DNA of 64,000 bases from Cristatella mucedo (lineage: Eukaryota; Bryozoa; Phylactolaemata; Cristatellidae). The notes below the pieces were generated by a model. It ran no database searches. It was not told the DNA's origin and saw only the letters and a program-made list of their open reading frames with translations. Both the position numbers and the translations under genes were made by a program. Positions 10,700 to 23,389 of this stretch are shown here, in pieces (the first letter of the stretch is position 1; every line of letters begins with the position of its first letter). Location of the stretch: assembly GCA_009760855.2 (NCBI GenBank), contig WPIO01000266.1:1-64000 (forward strand), given 5' to 3'.

Positions 10700-12880
10700 A
10701 GTGTTTTCCACTGGTCCTCTTGCCCGAATTTCTGTTGGAAGTGGTTGCTGGCAACAGAAAACTTGCCTTAGCTTGCTGCTGTCGGCCTATCGTACCTTAA
10801 TCCGAGCTGGGTACCGGTCTCTGCCAGTGTACACGCCCCTTTATTTCATGCTATGCTCTTGAGGAGGAAATTAAGTAACCTTCCTTTACAGCTCAAGTGT
10901 GAAGTGATCTCCATGATTAGAGTTCTCTTAGGGGGTGCTAAAGTGTCATATTTGTTGGGCTCTTAGGGTACAAGACCGCTAAGCAATCACAAAGACTCGT
11001 TTAGAACCACTGGAAACCGATCTCATATAACATGTTCACGCTAATTAGCTTCAGTGCTGCTTAACGCGATTAGCAGTACCGGGCCGCCACATAAGAGCTG
11101 CATCCTGGTTGGCCGTGGGCGCCGCAACGAGTTAAAGGCTTATGAGCCAACGCGTCGTGGCGGCTCTTGGCTCAGAAACAGGATTATTATTGTTTTCTTA
11201 GCGTTTTTGAGGTCGTCCGTTGTCAACTTCGTCACCATTGCCTCGTATCTGTATCTCTGTTCTTTATCAAGATCTCTGCTGTTGCGCCTCTCTGCTTCTT
11301 GTTTCTACTTCCACTGTTGCTTTCTCTCCATATTTGTCAGCTTCCTCCCTCTCTCCGCTGTCTCTGCCCTGACCCTCCTCACAATGATATTGCTTGCCCT
11401 CAGTTGCCTGCGTCTGTCTGTCTGTTTCCCTTGGACTTTCTCTGTCTGTCTCACCTACCTTTTCTCATGTTCACTTCTTATTATGTTCCCGTTTGGTTTC
11501 TCAGTTTCGTGCAAGGTCCTTCACTTGCTCACTTGTACTATTATCGTGGCTCAAGACTCGCCAAGCGCCTGTAATACTGAAAGAGGCTATCGGTCAAGCA
11601 AGGTCATTTTTGGCATACTCATGCCTAATAACTGCTCAGGCTGGTTACCATTGGGCCATCACTCATGCAGCTTTCCTTCAGAATTATTATTATCCACAGT
11701 AAGTGAGCTTTTAATTAGAAATATCCAAGTAAAACTGCAATATCTTTCGAGCTTCGATAACTTGCACTACCACCTGATCTGTTTGTATGGGTTAGGAACA
11801 TAACCAAGGATCTCTTCAAAGTAGCTTTCATCATTTTTAAATTAAAATAATAGTAATGTTGATAATGATAAGATATTTACATGCAATCTTTATATAATCA
11901 AATTTCTAGGCACTTTACATATGCTGGAGAGAAAGCAGGTCAGTTATTTAAGATAACATGCACAATTTCAGCACACACAGGCCACACACACACACACACA
12001 CACACAGATGGTTCACTGTTAATTGTTAAACAGGTTGGTTTTAGCTTATTTTTAAACAATAATAACTCATCAGATGAGTGTACGCCAGCTTGAAGTCGTG
12101 AGTTTCGCAAGCCTCTTGCAGCATATTAGGAAATGAAAGAATGATCTCCAATTTTTGTTTTGTTATGCTGTATCAAACGGTAAACTTAAGAGGCAAGTGA
12201 ATGGTGCAATGGCCTTACACTGATAGCCTACTTAGAGCCAGCTAGCCGGAGTGGTGAGTGAACGAAATGACCTAAAGGTAGACTGATCCGGTTTGGTCGA
12301 TACCTTTTCTTGATGGAGAGCCAACCTTTTGATCGATGAGAGCGGTATGGACACTGCCCGAAGGTTTCTATGCACCAGCTACCAGCACACAATTTTACGC
12401 AGCCCACGCCAGACTTGATCCAACTTTCTTCGTAAAAACCATTTTCAGTTTTATGCAAGAAAGCCGGGGTGAATACGTAATTATTTTTAATTTAATGTGT
12501 GCACCCAGGCATCGATGCACCATGATTTTTGGCACTTGACCACATTTGTCAAGGCACTCTACTTCATCAGCTTCTTCTATTGAGGACGATGCCCAGCAAT
12601 CCTTTTAACCCACAGAACCAATCGGGCCTTCATCTGTTGGACCCCGAGCCTGAGTCGTTAGTACTTAATCCCAACGGCGTATCGGGCTAAGTCCGGCTTA
12701 GTCACACTAAAACCTCACCAGAGCCGATGTGCATACTAGTTAAGGCGGTTGCTTTCACCGATCGAGGTCCCGGTGTCGGCGTATCCCGCGGGTGGGCGAT
12801 CTCCTATATTGCCGCTGCAAGCGGCATTATTACTGTAAAGGCCTTCTGTTGCCGTGGCCGAGGTTGTCCGCCAGTGTTAG
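10700..12880. other. No recognised gene; pyrimidine-rich ORF and CA repeat inside
   Basis: The longest frame in the left half (249 codons, plus strand, 11,054-11,803) lies here. Its central portion is a pyrimidine-biased stretch giving Leu/Ser/Phe/Cys-rich peptide, with no recognised domain. A CA repeat is at 11,983-12,006. A tRNA-like TTAAGGCGGTTGC...GATCGAGGTCC motif near 12,740-12,790 may be an old SINE head. Confidence 0.4.
11983..12006. repeat. (CA)n microsatellite
   Basis: About 11 CA units with one early interruption. Confidence 0.9.
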
Positions 12881-12984
12881 TTTGGGTATTATTGCACTGA
12901 GATTCGTGAAAAACCTTTTACGCCACGCAGTTTCGAATCGTCATGCGCGCTAACAGAATCGAGCCCGAATACGGGATAGGTAAG

Positions 12985-13260
12985 CCAACCCTTCTTGGAC
13001 GATGCTCTATATTTGATTAATGATCCTTGACTTCGTGATGCCAAAACAAGATGTTGAGAGCAACCATTGCACATCCACTCACCCCAATTTGTTCTTGTAG
13101 ACATCTGTCCATGCACACTTCACCCATTAAGCGAGAACGTATTTCTCCTTGTGGTGCCAAAGAGATTACATTTGGGCTCATCAGCCCACAGCACTCTGCT
13201 CCACAGTAGCCGCCCAGAAGCGAATCCTTCGGCGAAAAATCCAGCCTTTTCGTGCTGCAC
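12985..13260 (-). mobile_element. Tc1/mariner-like transposase fragment
   Basis: On the minus strand, 13,205-13,150 encodes RVLWADEPKCNLFGTTRRN, matching the Tc1-family signature VLWSDESKFNLFG that carries the second catalytic Asp. Further on, in the same frame after one stop, the peptide NWGEWMCNGC is compatible with the HGGGSxMVWGC block of the same enzymes. Stops and probable indels show that it is a relic. No terminal inverted repeats were located. Confidence 0.55.
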
Positions 13261-14590
13261 AGCAACAATTATCACTTGGCTACCCGTACTAACTCCTTGT
13301 CTTCGTTAAGAAGCTCCACCGTTTTGCATTTACGACGGCCTTGCATGGCAATAAAATTATGCATCCTTCAGAGCCCTGCTTTTTGAGGAGCCCGGCATCC
13401 CCTGGGAGAAGCTGGCTATAGAGGTTGACTGTAGTGATATCAAAACCGCTCATGCCCCTTCAGAAAGCTGTTCAAGTGGCTGCATGTTCTGGCTGAATGA
13501 GGTCAATATAGCAAGGCTGGCCCTAAAATACAGGCCAAGGAGACATCCGAGTACCTAATCCAACTCAATATTACGAGGCGTTATTCCGACGAAACAGGAA
13601 CAATAGATTCTGCACTGGCTCTGGAAGGGTGATCAGCTTAGCTGATGATGCCCATCTGTTTTCATGGGAATCATGCTGACTCTGTTGCCTCCAATGCAGT
13701 TACTCGTTTCAATGCAAACTGCAACCAAGGCCAAACTTGTATTGAAGAGTTGAAAGCCAATTTAATAATTATCATAAATGACTTACTCGACACAGGCATT
13801 AGCAGCAACCGAACCTCAGATCAGATGGGATCAGAGCATGGATAATTAGAGGCTGGAAGTGGCAGTAGTGATACAACCACGACAGGCAAGCCAAAGTTTG
13901 CCAGAAGACCCTAATACTTTTCCGGGGCTATGGAAATCTAGGATGGCTGCTCGAATGCATCGAGGCAGCTTGGTCGTGGTATCTGTATGCTAGCAAGTCC
14001 GAATTGTGTTTTGTGTCGCTGCAAGTAGTTAGACTTTACTTTGAGCTAGATGTGGCTATCTAGAGTAAAGTAAACAATGGAACAGGAGTTTCAGACATGT
14101 GACATGGACGCTACTGAGATATTGTTGAGCCCTTTTAAGGGTTTGGTTGCCATGAGAATTAAATCCTGTGAACAGATGTTATTAGTGTTATGCACTCAGC
14201 AGATATTGAATTTGTATAGATAAAAAGCACCATGTATATTATTGGTAATAATTTCTTGCAAACTAACTATTCTTTACTGCGATTTGTGCCTAGCATTCTC
14301 TATGTCTTGAATAAGTGTGTAGATTTTTATGTGAAAATAGCCACTGTCATTGAATTGTCATAAGACTTATTATATTTTTGTAGCTAAAGCAACCATGGAT
14401 AACTAGGTTAACTGAGTTCTACATGAGTAGTGTGATTCGCCAAGAGCTCGAACTCATAACGTCATCTGGGTTCCGAGAACTCGACAAGGTAAAATAAGAC
14501 TTCATTAAAAGAGCTAGGATGGATGCTGGTTGGGCAATTAATACAGCAGAGCAAAGTTTTATGCTGACCCACAAGTCCACCCATAAGGCT
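13261..14590. other. No recognised gene
   Basis: Short open frames only. Parts may belong to the Tc1-like element upstream, but I see no further catalytic motif, splice-linked exon or tandem repeat. Confidence 0.5.
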
Positions 14591-14599
14591 TCTAGCTTC

Positions 14600-15065
14600 A
14601 TATTCTGCCTAACTGCTGCACCACAGTGTTCGGCCTCTTTGTACCCCTCAGGTCCTGTGTGGGACTATAAACTGGAAGGTTCCATTCCTCTGCTTAAAGA
14701 CTGTTGGCAGACAGTAGAAGCTTACCTGCAGGTCCTGAGACTGTGGAACTTGCTATCGATCTCTCACGCAACGACAACAACTCTCCAAGACTATGGCTCC
14801 ATATCCCTTTTCAGCGGAGCTGCTACTTCCATGCTACTCACCACCTCAACTGCTCTGCTGACTTCAAGTAAATTTCCCACTTTCTTTGTTGGCAGAGACT
14901 CTGAAGATTTCTTTTTTTTTTTTTTTTGACGGTCTCAAGCTGGTTGCCACTGACGTGTACCGAAAGCCGCTTAGGCTGTGAGTGAAGTATTATACAAAAT
15001 TCTCCTGTAACAATTCATTCATGGTTCGTGGTTTGTGAGTACCACAGACGGAGATGAATATGCAT
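14600..15065 (+). mobile_element. LINE family B relic
   Basis: Same ordered landmarks as the 7.3-7.9 kb copy: GGTCCTGTGTGGGAC, AAAGACTGTTGGCAGAC, CTCACGCAACGACAACAAC, CTACTCACCACCTCAACTGC, CCCACTTTCTTTGTTG, a long T run and CGTGTACCGAAAGCCGCTTA. The 136-codon plus frame across it is stop-free by chance of decay and is not a gene. Confidence 0.65.
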
Positions 15066-15494
15066 GTACTTGATGCTTTGTTTTTCCACTGAATCTCAAA
15101 AATGCCAGCTCCTTACCAGAGCATATATATGGTCATTTGCACTTGGTGGCAGCAAACTCAAGAATTTCAATTGACGATTTTAATAAAACCCAACTTACCA
15201 GTTTCAGTCAACCCTTATGGTCATTACCAGATAAGAAGCCAATTTTCAAAACATGCTTGGGCTAGTATATCTCTGTAGCATTTGCATGCAATCTGAAAAG
15301 TTCCGGTAAAATGACCTGACCTCATAAGCTCCCCAGTCAAGTCTGTCATTTGGCTTAGCAATACTGAAAAATTCAGACTTTGCTTAGATAAGAATACAGT
15401 TGGAGACATTGTCAGTGTATTCGTAACAGCTATCTTGACTTTGTATATCGTCTTCCTCTGACCCAAGTGAACTGATGAACACCACAGTTAATCA

Positions 15495-16090
15495 CAACTC
15501 GTGAACATCACAATCACCCATTACACTACTTCTCACCGACCTTCATCACCATCAAGCAATGTGAATGATTTATGCTTGGTTATTTTGTCCCCTCACTTTA
15601 GGTTGCTCCATTTTCTTGTGCCAGCCACCCATCCGAGCTACTTTCAACCAAGCTACTTATTGTACCAACTGCCTTGCAACCTCTGAGGTATTTTATTCAA
15701 ATCTGAGGGGACCATGCCTTTAGTTCATGCTTCCAAGCTGGTGGTACTCTCTTACTGGAGTTCACGTATTGCTCCCGACTTGGGAAGGGTATCATTTAAA
15801 AGCTTAAAACCACCTGATCGCCTGCCAGACATGGGTGGTGTGTTTAATTTGATCCTCTGTGTCCTTGTGTGCATATGCCACTTTGCATGTTATCACCAAC
15901 CAACGATGCTTCCTGTACAACATATGTGAATATATAAATATAGTATATAAATAGTAATATATAATATATATATATACATAATTTAAAGTGTCTCGAAAGA
16001 GATTTCGTTTACGGTGTTTCTTACATATGTGTTATTATTATTATTATTATTATTATAATACAACAATATATATTAGCTTTTGATATATGT
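15495..16090 (+). mobile_element. LINE family A relic with AT-rich and (ATT)n tail
   Basis: Plus-strand frames keep the layout of the C-terminal ORF (ITHYTTSH start, later a decayed WNSLP region). They are followed by the 3' UTR phrases TCCTTGTGTGCATATGCCAC and CGAAAGAGATTTCGTTTAC and nine ATT units at 16,033-16,056. A TATA-rich low-complexity block (15,930-15,985) interrupts it. Confidence 0.5.
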
Positions 16091-16494
16091 CTGTCTTCAT
16101 TCTATTACCCTATATGGACAATCTCTCCCCTTTTTTCGTTTTGTTGCCTCCTCACCCCTTCATTTGATATCATCGATTGTCAAGTCCTCATTGAACATTT
16201 ACTAAGACCTAATTGAAACAGTTCAGGACCTATGTCAGTGGAAATTTCAGAGATTACATGTCAATAGCCAGTGGCTTCATTCGGTAAGCCTTTATATAAA
16301 GGTGTCTATCCCAGGGGTCTGCTGTATGTCTCTCATAATTAATATTCACCCTCCTGTCACTGTAAGCATGAAGCTTAGTCTTGGCTTTGCTGTGCAGACA
16401 CACGACTTCTCAGGGCGTAACTTCGCTGTGCTTGATCCATTATAGCCTTCCACACTTTCGGACTAAGAGCAACCATTTTGAATTCTTGGACGCT

Positions 16495-16610
16495 GGGCTA
16501 GGATGGCGCCTTAGCTTTTACTAAACGCACCATGGCAACACTTAGGTAAGGGGCAGTTAAAGCCAGCGACTCGAGGTCGTGTTCGAATCCCGCTGTGGGT
16601 ATCACCGTAT
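16495..16610 (+). mobile_element. tRNA-like SINE head
   Basis: GAGGTCGTGTTCGAATCCCG is a good pol III B box in tRNA context, about 40 bases after a weak A-box-like stretch. It runs straight into family B LINE sequence. It may be a decayed tRNA or SINE; no cloverleaf could be drawn. Confidence 0.45.
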
Positions 16611-16970
16611 CTCTTACGCAACGACATCTACTCTCCAACTGCCGACTATGGCAACATCTTTTTTCAGCGGTCCATACTTCTATGCTTAATACCACCTCAA
16701 CTGCTCTCCTAACTCGCTATCCTTCCCACTTTCTCTTTGTTATGAGACGAAGTCTAAGCTGGCTATCGAATGCGGGAGTCGCTTAGCTGTGTCGACAAAC
16801 TGGGATACCCACATGGTCTGAAAGTAGAGTGTACTGGAGGAGATAAGATACATCTCTGTCTGGGACTCCGCAAAGTCATAAAGACCATGTGGGTGAAGCT
16901 ATTAGAAGGAGAAGTTTTGTATTACACCCACAGCCTAAGCCCAAGTGTGGTGATTGGCTGTCAAGAGGCA
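16595..16970 (+). mobile_element. LINE family B relic, internally rearranged
   Basis: Plus-strand blocks at 16,610-16,790 (CTCTTACGCAACGACATC, CACCTCAACTGCTCTCC, TTTCCTCTTTG-like) are followed by the CCACATGGTCTTTATGACTT block in the opposite orientation at 16,866-16,891. This means an inversion or two insertions. Confidence 0.55.
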
Positions 16971-17617
16971 TAAAAGAAGCTGTTGAACTGGGCTATTTTG
17001 TTTGTTTATTTGAATGACGACAAGACTAGTATATAGTTACAGGCAAGTCTAGTGTTGTGAGTGTAGGTGTAGCACTTCTTGCTAAACAGCAAACGACTTG
17101 GAGCATCGTACGAAACCATACTATGCAGCATGCCGTAATAATGAAGTCGTATGTTAACTGAACAGAACTCCTTTCATCTGCAGACCTTTCAGGATAGCTT
17201 GCACTGATTGGCTAGCCTTTGTTAGCGCCAGCAGCAGGAATGCTGCACTTGATTTGGTTAGCTAAGGTTTGGGTCTAGCCTATAGTCATCAATGACAGCA
17301 GTTGGCTTCCTTTCGGCATTGCCATAAATTGGGGCACACACCTCTCATCAACATCGCTACGCTGGATCAATCAGAAATTAGGAACACCTCAAGCTTAAGA
17401 TAGTCAGCATATTATGCAATCGTTTCTTCGTAATCTAGGCATCCTCTCCAGAGTGAGTTTTCGTTAATGACTTAAATCGGCTCCACGTTCAAATCGGGCA
17501 GTCTGTCGTCGGTCAATGGTGTACAGATATGGGTGCCGCAGCCAAGGCGAGTTGACGTGCATTTATGGCATCGAATCTAAACTTGTCTGATTCTCTCAGG
17601 TAGCTCGGCAGCTGGAG

Positions 17618-17944
17618 TTGTTGTGGAACATCAATCCACTTTTCTCACTTGCGTACCTGCCTCCTCGTCGTGCTGCATCTTATTTTAAGGCACTGTTGCT
17701 TCACATTTTAGATGTTTTGACTTTTCCTGTCTATTTTTACCTGTCTGTAATGCTCATTCCTGAGCCACTTCTCCATCACTCAATGATTCCTCTGACTAGA
17801 TTGCTAAGCTATGCCTCTAACCCATCTCATGACAGAATCGTGCCAGTTCCTGTTCGTGGAACTGCACCAATGACATGGCAACATTCCATACAGACGCCAC
17901 TCCTAAGTGAAACTAACAAATCCCACACGTTCCTCACAGCATAG
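17618..17944 (+). other. Unassigned 108-codon open frame
   Basis: Opens near an acceptor-like CTGATTCTCTCAG at 17,590-17,600. It encodes a hydrophobic segment (LLLHILDVLTFPVYFYLSVM) that could be membrane-inserted, followed by a polar tail. I do not recognise it. It may be a diverged exon, another retrotransposon relic or chance. The low GC and lack of a clean donor argue against a confident gene call. Confidence 0.2.
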
Positions 17945-18794
17945 CAATTTATAGAACAATAGGAATCGCCCCTAAATGCTTACTACAATTGCGTGTGATG
18001 TCAATTATATCGCAAATCAGTTGGCAGAACGAAAGCTATTATTATAATGATCACCAACAGATCATCTGGCAAAGAAACTGCACGAATGCTTTTGAAGAGC
18101 CATCTCTGGAAGACGGCTGCTCTTCGCTTTTTGGTCAGCACTTGCAAGCAACCTTCTTGGCTAAGTAAGATAACCATGAAAGGATCTTCAACGACTGCAT
18201 CCGATGGGCTGAATGAAGGGCCTGCAAGATGCACTAATTTTATCACTTCTGGAGTCGTGCAAGTAGTACGTGCCTGACTGAGCCGCCACGCACGGCCCCT
18301 CTACTTCTTGCCTGCTTGGCTCATCCCTTGGCTGCGATGGTGCTAGGTGATTTGCTTGACAGATTCGCCCATCGGTCGTCTTTTTGTCGCTGGAGCAGCA
18401 GTTTTCAAACTGATTATGTGAAAGTAGCAGCACCATCTCTCGAAGCTAAATGCCTTGCCGTCGTGGTTGACGGTTCTGGCCTAGGTACAGAGCTCTCTCG
18501 CCACGTTTTTAACTAGCTCTGGTACCTGAGACAGGTGGGATGGTTTCCAATAACAGCAGCCTCGTTCTGGTGCTGACACAAGACTTAAGGTGCTGTTCTC
18601 TTGTGGTTCAATCGATGGGAGCCAGGCAGGAGCAGGATGGCAGGCCGCAAAGAGAAGGCGTTGCATATGCTGCCGGTTCAGCAGCTCAGCCCCTCGCTTA
18701 GATTGTTTGTCGGATGCAAAATATCGAGTGAGCAATGCGCAGGTGGGAAGCGGCCACCCGACATCGCCGTGATATTTAATGTGACCGTGTGTCC

Positions 18795-18895
18795 GAGGGT
18801 GGCAAAAAGGGTTAATAATAACAACAATAAGTAAGGATAATGGTAATTTGTATGGCGCCTCAAGAGAACTTAATCTCTATCTAGGGTGCTGCAAC
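18795..18895 (-). mobile_element. LINE/SINE 3' tail fragment
   Basis: Reverse complement of the family tail: AACTTAATCTCTATCTAGGG preceded by AATAATAACAACAATAAG. There is too little sequence to tell whether a LINE or a SINE left it. Confidence 0.6.
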
Positions 18896-19231
18896 TGCTG
18901 CAAGAATCTGGCACCAAAGGTTAGTATCGTGCACGGTATGTGTAAAGCATGCTAAAGCAAACATGAAGACACTTGTACACCATGTAACGCAGGAGCAAAG
19001 TGGATGGCCGATCGGAACAGATGCCTCTTCAGCTGAGGCCAAACGACAAGGTCATTATCGGTGGTGAACGTGCCTGGAAGCAGTCCGAACTTTTGGTGCT
19101 GAAGGCCTCACCTCACCAAAACATTTCTTCAATTTTGTGCTGGGAACGTTAAGGGTAACTTCTGATGTCGTCTCGGTATGTGTTTTCTTATATTCGCGCG
19201 CGGACATGCACGCATTTAGAGATTCTCGCCG

Positions 19232-19261
19232 GAATGAACCTACGCTACCGTAGGTTCATTC
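19232..19261. repeat. Perfect 13-bp inverted repeat, 4-nt loop
   Basis: GAATGAACCTACG at 19,232-19,244 and its exact reverse complement at 19,249-19,261 are separated by CTAC. It would form a compact stem-loop in RNA or cruciform DNA. It is not obviously part of a known repeat in the window. Confidence 0.85.
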
Positions 19262-22200
19262 AGCTGTGAAACACTGTCTCGCATTGCAACGTGAGGTCGA
19301 GCCGGTCTGGTCGGTGGTCTGCCTCCGCTTCTTAGGCTTGCTAAGCCAGGGCTCAAGTGCTGCCAAGACTTTTCTGACTGAAGAAAAACTGTTCTTGTCT
19401 TGGTCTAGCTTAGGATGCGACCAAGAGAGATTGTTAAGAACGATTCGCTTAAGTCCTCCTCATCACCAGCTCTGCAGCCCGCAGCTCGGGCTAAGGGAGG
19501 AAATTGCTTCCGTCGTCACAAGAAGGACCCTGAGGGCTTTTTGCGCCATCACGGGCGAGTCCCGTTGGGGTCGAGATACCAGGCATGTTCTGCTCGTCAG
19601 GCCGTTGGCCTCAGTAGCTTGCTGTCGCCTCCTCTCTTGAGCTTGACCGATGCGCCGTTCTGGATGTATGCCACCTATGCTCACGATGCTGCTGCCTGCT
19701 GCACCTCCGGACGGCGTTGTTGTTCACCAGGGCGATTACGAAGCTTGTTCGTGTCGTCCACGTTGCCTACCAGTCACAGTAAGCGATCGGCGCGCTGCCA
19801 CCTTCATTAATGAAAGCCACAAAATGCGAGCGGTTTCCATGTAAGCTGGCGTGTCGTGGAGACGCAGTGAGCGCCTGCGCTTACAGCCAACGGTCGCATA
19901 GAGTGCATCGGTCGAGCTCCAGCGAACTGCTGAGCAGGTCGCACCGCCTAGACCTGATGTAAATTGAGGCTTTTGATGGATTCGTTCGACGGTTGCTCAC
20001 TTTTGGTGTGAATGAAAATGAAGTGCAGCCACATTGTACCACTTTGCCAAGATCCGGCTACCGGTCTGGGCCGGCATATCCTCGTGATGCTACCTGATTT
20101 CAGCTCCTTGGCTTGCATCCTTTCGGCTATTTGGCAGCGTGGCAATCTGTGTTTCTACTGCTGCTGCTGTAATTCCATCACTGGAAGCAGAGAGCCGGCT
20201 GCTGCCGAGCAGGCTGCCTTGTCCACCTTCTAGGATTGGCCTCACGATAGTTTTTTGTGTCGCACTTGGTGTGGGCCCAGTGCTTAGCTATTAGCCTGGG
20301 TTATTTACGGTCCGCTGGCTCAGTGCCGCTCACCCATGAGCCAGGTGTTGTCGGCTGTGACAAGACTGGGCCTATAACAGAAAAGGCGGGGTGCTGCACT
20401 TTTCACTCTTCTCCCCTTTCTCTCTCCTTTTTGTTTTTCTGGCCTTACATTCAAGCGCCTTTTGACGGCTTGCGCGTGACAAAGGCAGCACCGTGATGAG
20501 CAAAGTCATCGGTCATCTGGCTTCTTGCTGCTGCTGCCGGAGTGAGCCTTCAATTTACTGCATTCACCTCTGAAAACTTGTCCGTTTTCTTGCCTTATGC
20601 TAGCTCATAGTGCAGCCGGCGTAGAATGAGTTTCAGATGTCCGTGACTCGTGCCTCGTTCTTGATACCCAACTGATCCCCCTCACGCTTCATCGGCCTCT
20701 TCCTCATTTCACTCTGTTGTAAGTGGTGGCAGGCTGTGATGGTGAAATGAGAGGTTCGTGTGGAATGACACTGGGTCCTCTATTGCTCAGGCCTTTTGAC
20801 TGTGTTTACTGTGCGTAGTGCGCTGGCGCACTCCCCTCTCACGAGCTGGGCCTCTCGACAAAGTGTGTCAGTCACCCATATGCCAACTTGGCCACCATGG
20901 TTTGGTCCAGGGGGATGATGCCACAAAGATGCCAGGCCTTAATGACCGGGTCGTGGCTCTTCAGCCCATGTAAAGTGTCTGACAGGCAGGCTAATTAAGT
21001 AACAATCATAAGTGCCGTGCAAATGCTTTCTTTTTTCGTATTTTATGGTCGGTCCTGCACGCGCTACGCCAGGTGGTGGCGCCAAGACGTAAGACGCAGG
21101 ATCGTGCAGCTCCTCGTTTTCTTTTTCCTCACAGCACTATGCCAGAAATGTACCAGCTTAACCTCAAGTGGGCACCTGTGGCCGGCATGTATCTCGTGAG
21201 TTGTCCCACCTGCAGCAGCACTGTAGCAAGCTGGAGAATGGCAGATATTCAAGGACGCAATGGGAGGTATTTCGCTAGCGCAAGCCTCGTGCGTTATTTC
21301 TGGTCGGTAATAGAGTGTGCAAACGTGTTTGTGTTTGTTTGGCGTGCGGTATGCTAGTGTTTGTTTGTGTGTACGTGTGTGCATGTGTGTGCGCCGCGGT
21401 GAGTGTACAAAAAGGCCGTGTGAGTGAGTGCAAAGGTGCGTCGTGTGCTTGTGGCATGCCCATGGTTACCACCTCCCCATGACAGGCAATGGGCAGGCTT
21501 GATCGGCTGCTGCTTCAGCTGCCTCTTGGTACCACCACCTCCACCACCCTTAGTCTTGCTCGGTGGTTGGCGCCCTCACTTTCAGCCAATGTGCTGACGC
21601 CGTATGAACTGGAAAAGCTCTGTCAAGTGTGTCCTTTCTCAAAATTATCGTCTGGATATTACATAAATTATCCTGTCCAATAAGGCTGCCAAGGCATACA
21701 TGAGTCTTAACTTTCCAATGCTATTTTCACCCTGTCAGCACTGGAGCCGCATCTTTTCGTGCAGCGCAAGGCCAGCTGCACGTGGTACATTCTGTCGCAG
21801 CCCATAAAACAAGTGCGCCTGGGCACCCGCTGCTCATCATTGTGACGTCACGGACAAGGGAGCTGAGCAAGGAGCGCGCTGGTTGGGCAAGGAGGCGCAG
21901 GACATCGTAGCCGAGTGCCCTCTGCTGGCACTAATTCTCGAGGGAAGCTGCCGGGAGCGGGTGCTGCCGCAGCCGCCTGCCCCCCATCGTCGGGGCAGGC
22001 GGTCGATCAGGATGGCGGCGGGCTTGTCACCTGCAGGTATGACCACACGTCGTGCCTGCCAGCAGTCACTGCCTGCGAGACACGCTGAGGGCCTTTCAAG
22101 GGGGCAGCGGTGCTGGTCGAGTGGGCCGCTGTCGCCTAGGTTTCTCACATGGTCTCCGTTTTTGCTGACTTCAGCTGAATGCAGCCCTCGAGCTGCTTGG

Positions 22201-23332
22201 GCCCAGCCACCGTGCGACCTGGGTTGCCCGCAGCGTTGACCCGTGTTTGTGTTGCCGCAGGTGGCGCTTCCCTTTGGTTCCGCTGCAATTTTCGGCTAAA
22301 GATCTTGCGCTCTTTGTCTTTTCTCCGCTGCTGCTGCTGCAGTGCACTCCAACAAGTATGGGACCCGGGTGCCGACTCGCTGATTGCTGCCGCCGCCCGT
22401 CGGCCTTCTTCAGCCCGTCGGAGAACTTCGGCTTAGGCTGCCGCCTCAGCCTTGTCTCATTCGACCACGCGGACGCCTGAGGGCAAGCAGAGCAACAGGG
22501 GCAGCATGTAATGAAATGGACGAGTCGCACCGGCCTGGGAGCATCACTGGGCAGGGTATTGCTGTCGTGGGCCTCATCGAGATCGGGATGGCCCCACTCC
22601 CCCCTGCTCTCGGCTAAAGCAGGGCCTCACCGGCACACACCGGTGATGAGAACTGTAAATGCCAGCTAAGAGCAAACGTAAAAATCCATTGGCACTGACA
22701 GCCAGATGGAAGGTCCCCGCGCAAAAGAGAGTGCATTACGATCTGATCTCGTTCAGGGTGAAAGTCTTGCTTGTGCTGAGCGAGGGCTAACAACTTGCCG
22801 CAAGACGCCCGTAGACCTGTGCCTCCCACCTTTGCTGATTTTGGCTCTCTTAGCTCGACCAGCGACTTTACCTTTACTGTTCACATGCGTTGTCCCACGG
22901 CCGCCCTCCACCACCCGCCCTCTGCCGCAACCGCTAAATCTCGCCCTGGGTGTCAATTGCCTTGTCGGCCCTGCCTGTGCTCCGGAAAACTCGAGCTTGA
23001 CGCAAGAGGTGGCAGGCTCGCGCTCTGCCTCGCCATGGCACCAACCGCCTGCCAAGCCGGTCCTGAACAGGAGCTGTTTGCTGTACAGGTTTGGCTGAGG
23101 CCAGTTCAGCCTCGCATGGTTTCGGCAGGCGGTGGCGGCACTCCGTCTCGGTAGGTTTGTCGTCACGCTCGCGGCGCTGACCACCTCGAGGCCACACCCT
23201 GACTCCAGTGGCAGCCAAGACGTAGCGGCTAAGCAGCCCTGGATGGCCTCTGCTTCAGCTGTGACGTCGAGAAGGTTAGTTGCAGAGGTTGTCGTGTCAG
23301 TTCTTTTTGCTGTTTGGCCTCTCTTCATCTTT

Positions 23333-23337
<5 letters not shown>

Positions 23338-23386
<49 letters not shown>
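23338..23386. repeat. (CT)n microsatellite
   Basis: About 24 CT units. It produces Leu/Ser frames on one strand and Arg/Glu frames on the other that are not genes. Confidence 0.95.

Positions 23387-23389
<3 letters not shown>

Larger units (their letters stand above)
17945..23330. other. No securely recognised gene; scattered unassigned open frames
   Basis: Mostly unique-looking sequence of rising GC content. A family A or SINE tail is at 18,795-18,895 and a perfect hairpin at 19,232-19,261. At 21,131-21,271 a plus frame containing HLQQHCSKLENGRYS follows an acceptor-like CCTCACAG, but a stop and frame changes break it. At 22,290-22,480 both strands have charged open frames. Nothing joins into a gene model. 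Confidence 0.4.

Noticed and set aside
11054-11803. 249-codon plus-strand open frame
   Set aside because: The central part is pyrimidine-biased (Leu/Ser/Phe/Cys), overlapping frames are also open, no domain is recognised and no splice context is clear; probably composition-driven.
14519-14929. 136-codon plus-strand frame as a gene
   Set aside because: It overlays the family B LINE landmarks shared with 7.3-7.9 and 16.6-16.8 kb; retroelement debris.
16495-16610. Functional tRNA gene
   Set aside because: Has a B box but no acceptor stem, anticodon arm or terminator that can be paired; it joins repeat sequence, so a SINE or tRNA relic is more likely. The same applies to 60,890-60,960 and 61,440-61,480.
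17618-17944. N-terminal membrane segment of a long-chain acyl-CoA synthetase (LDVLTFPVYFYL versus the family's LITFPIYLIL)
   Set aside because: The match is limited to about a dozen hydrophobic residues and the following sequence does not fit; kept only as an unassigned frame.
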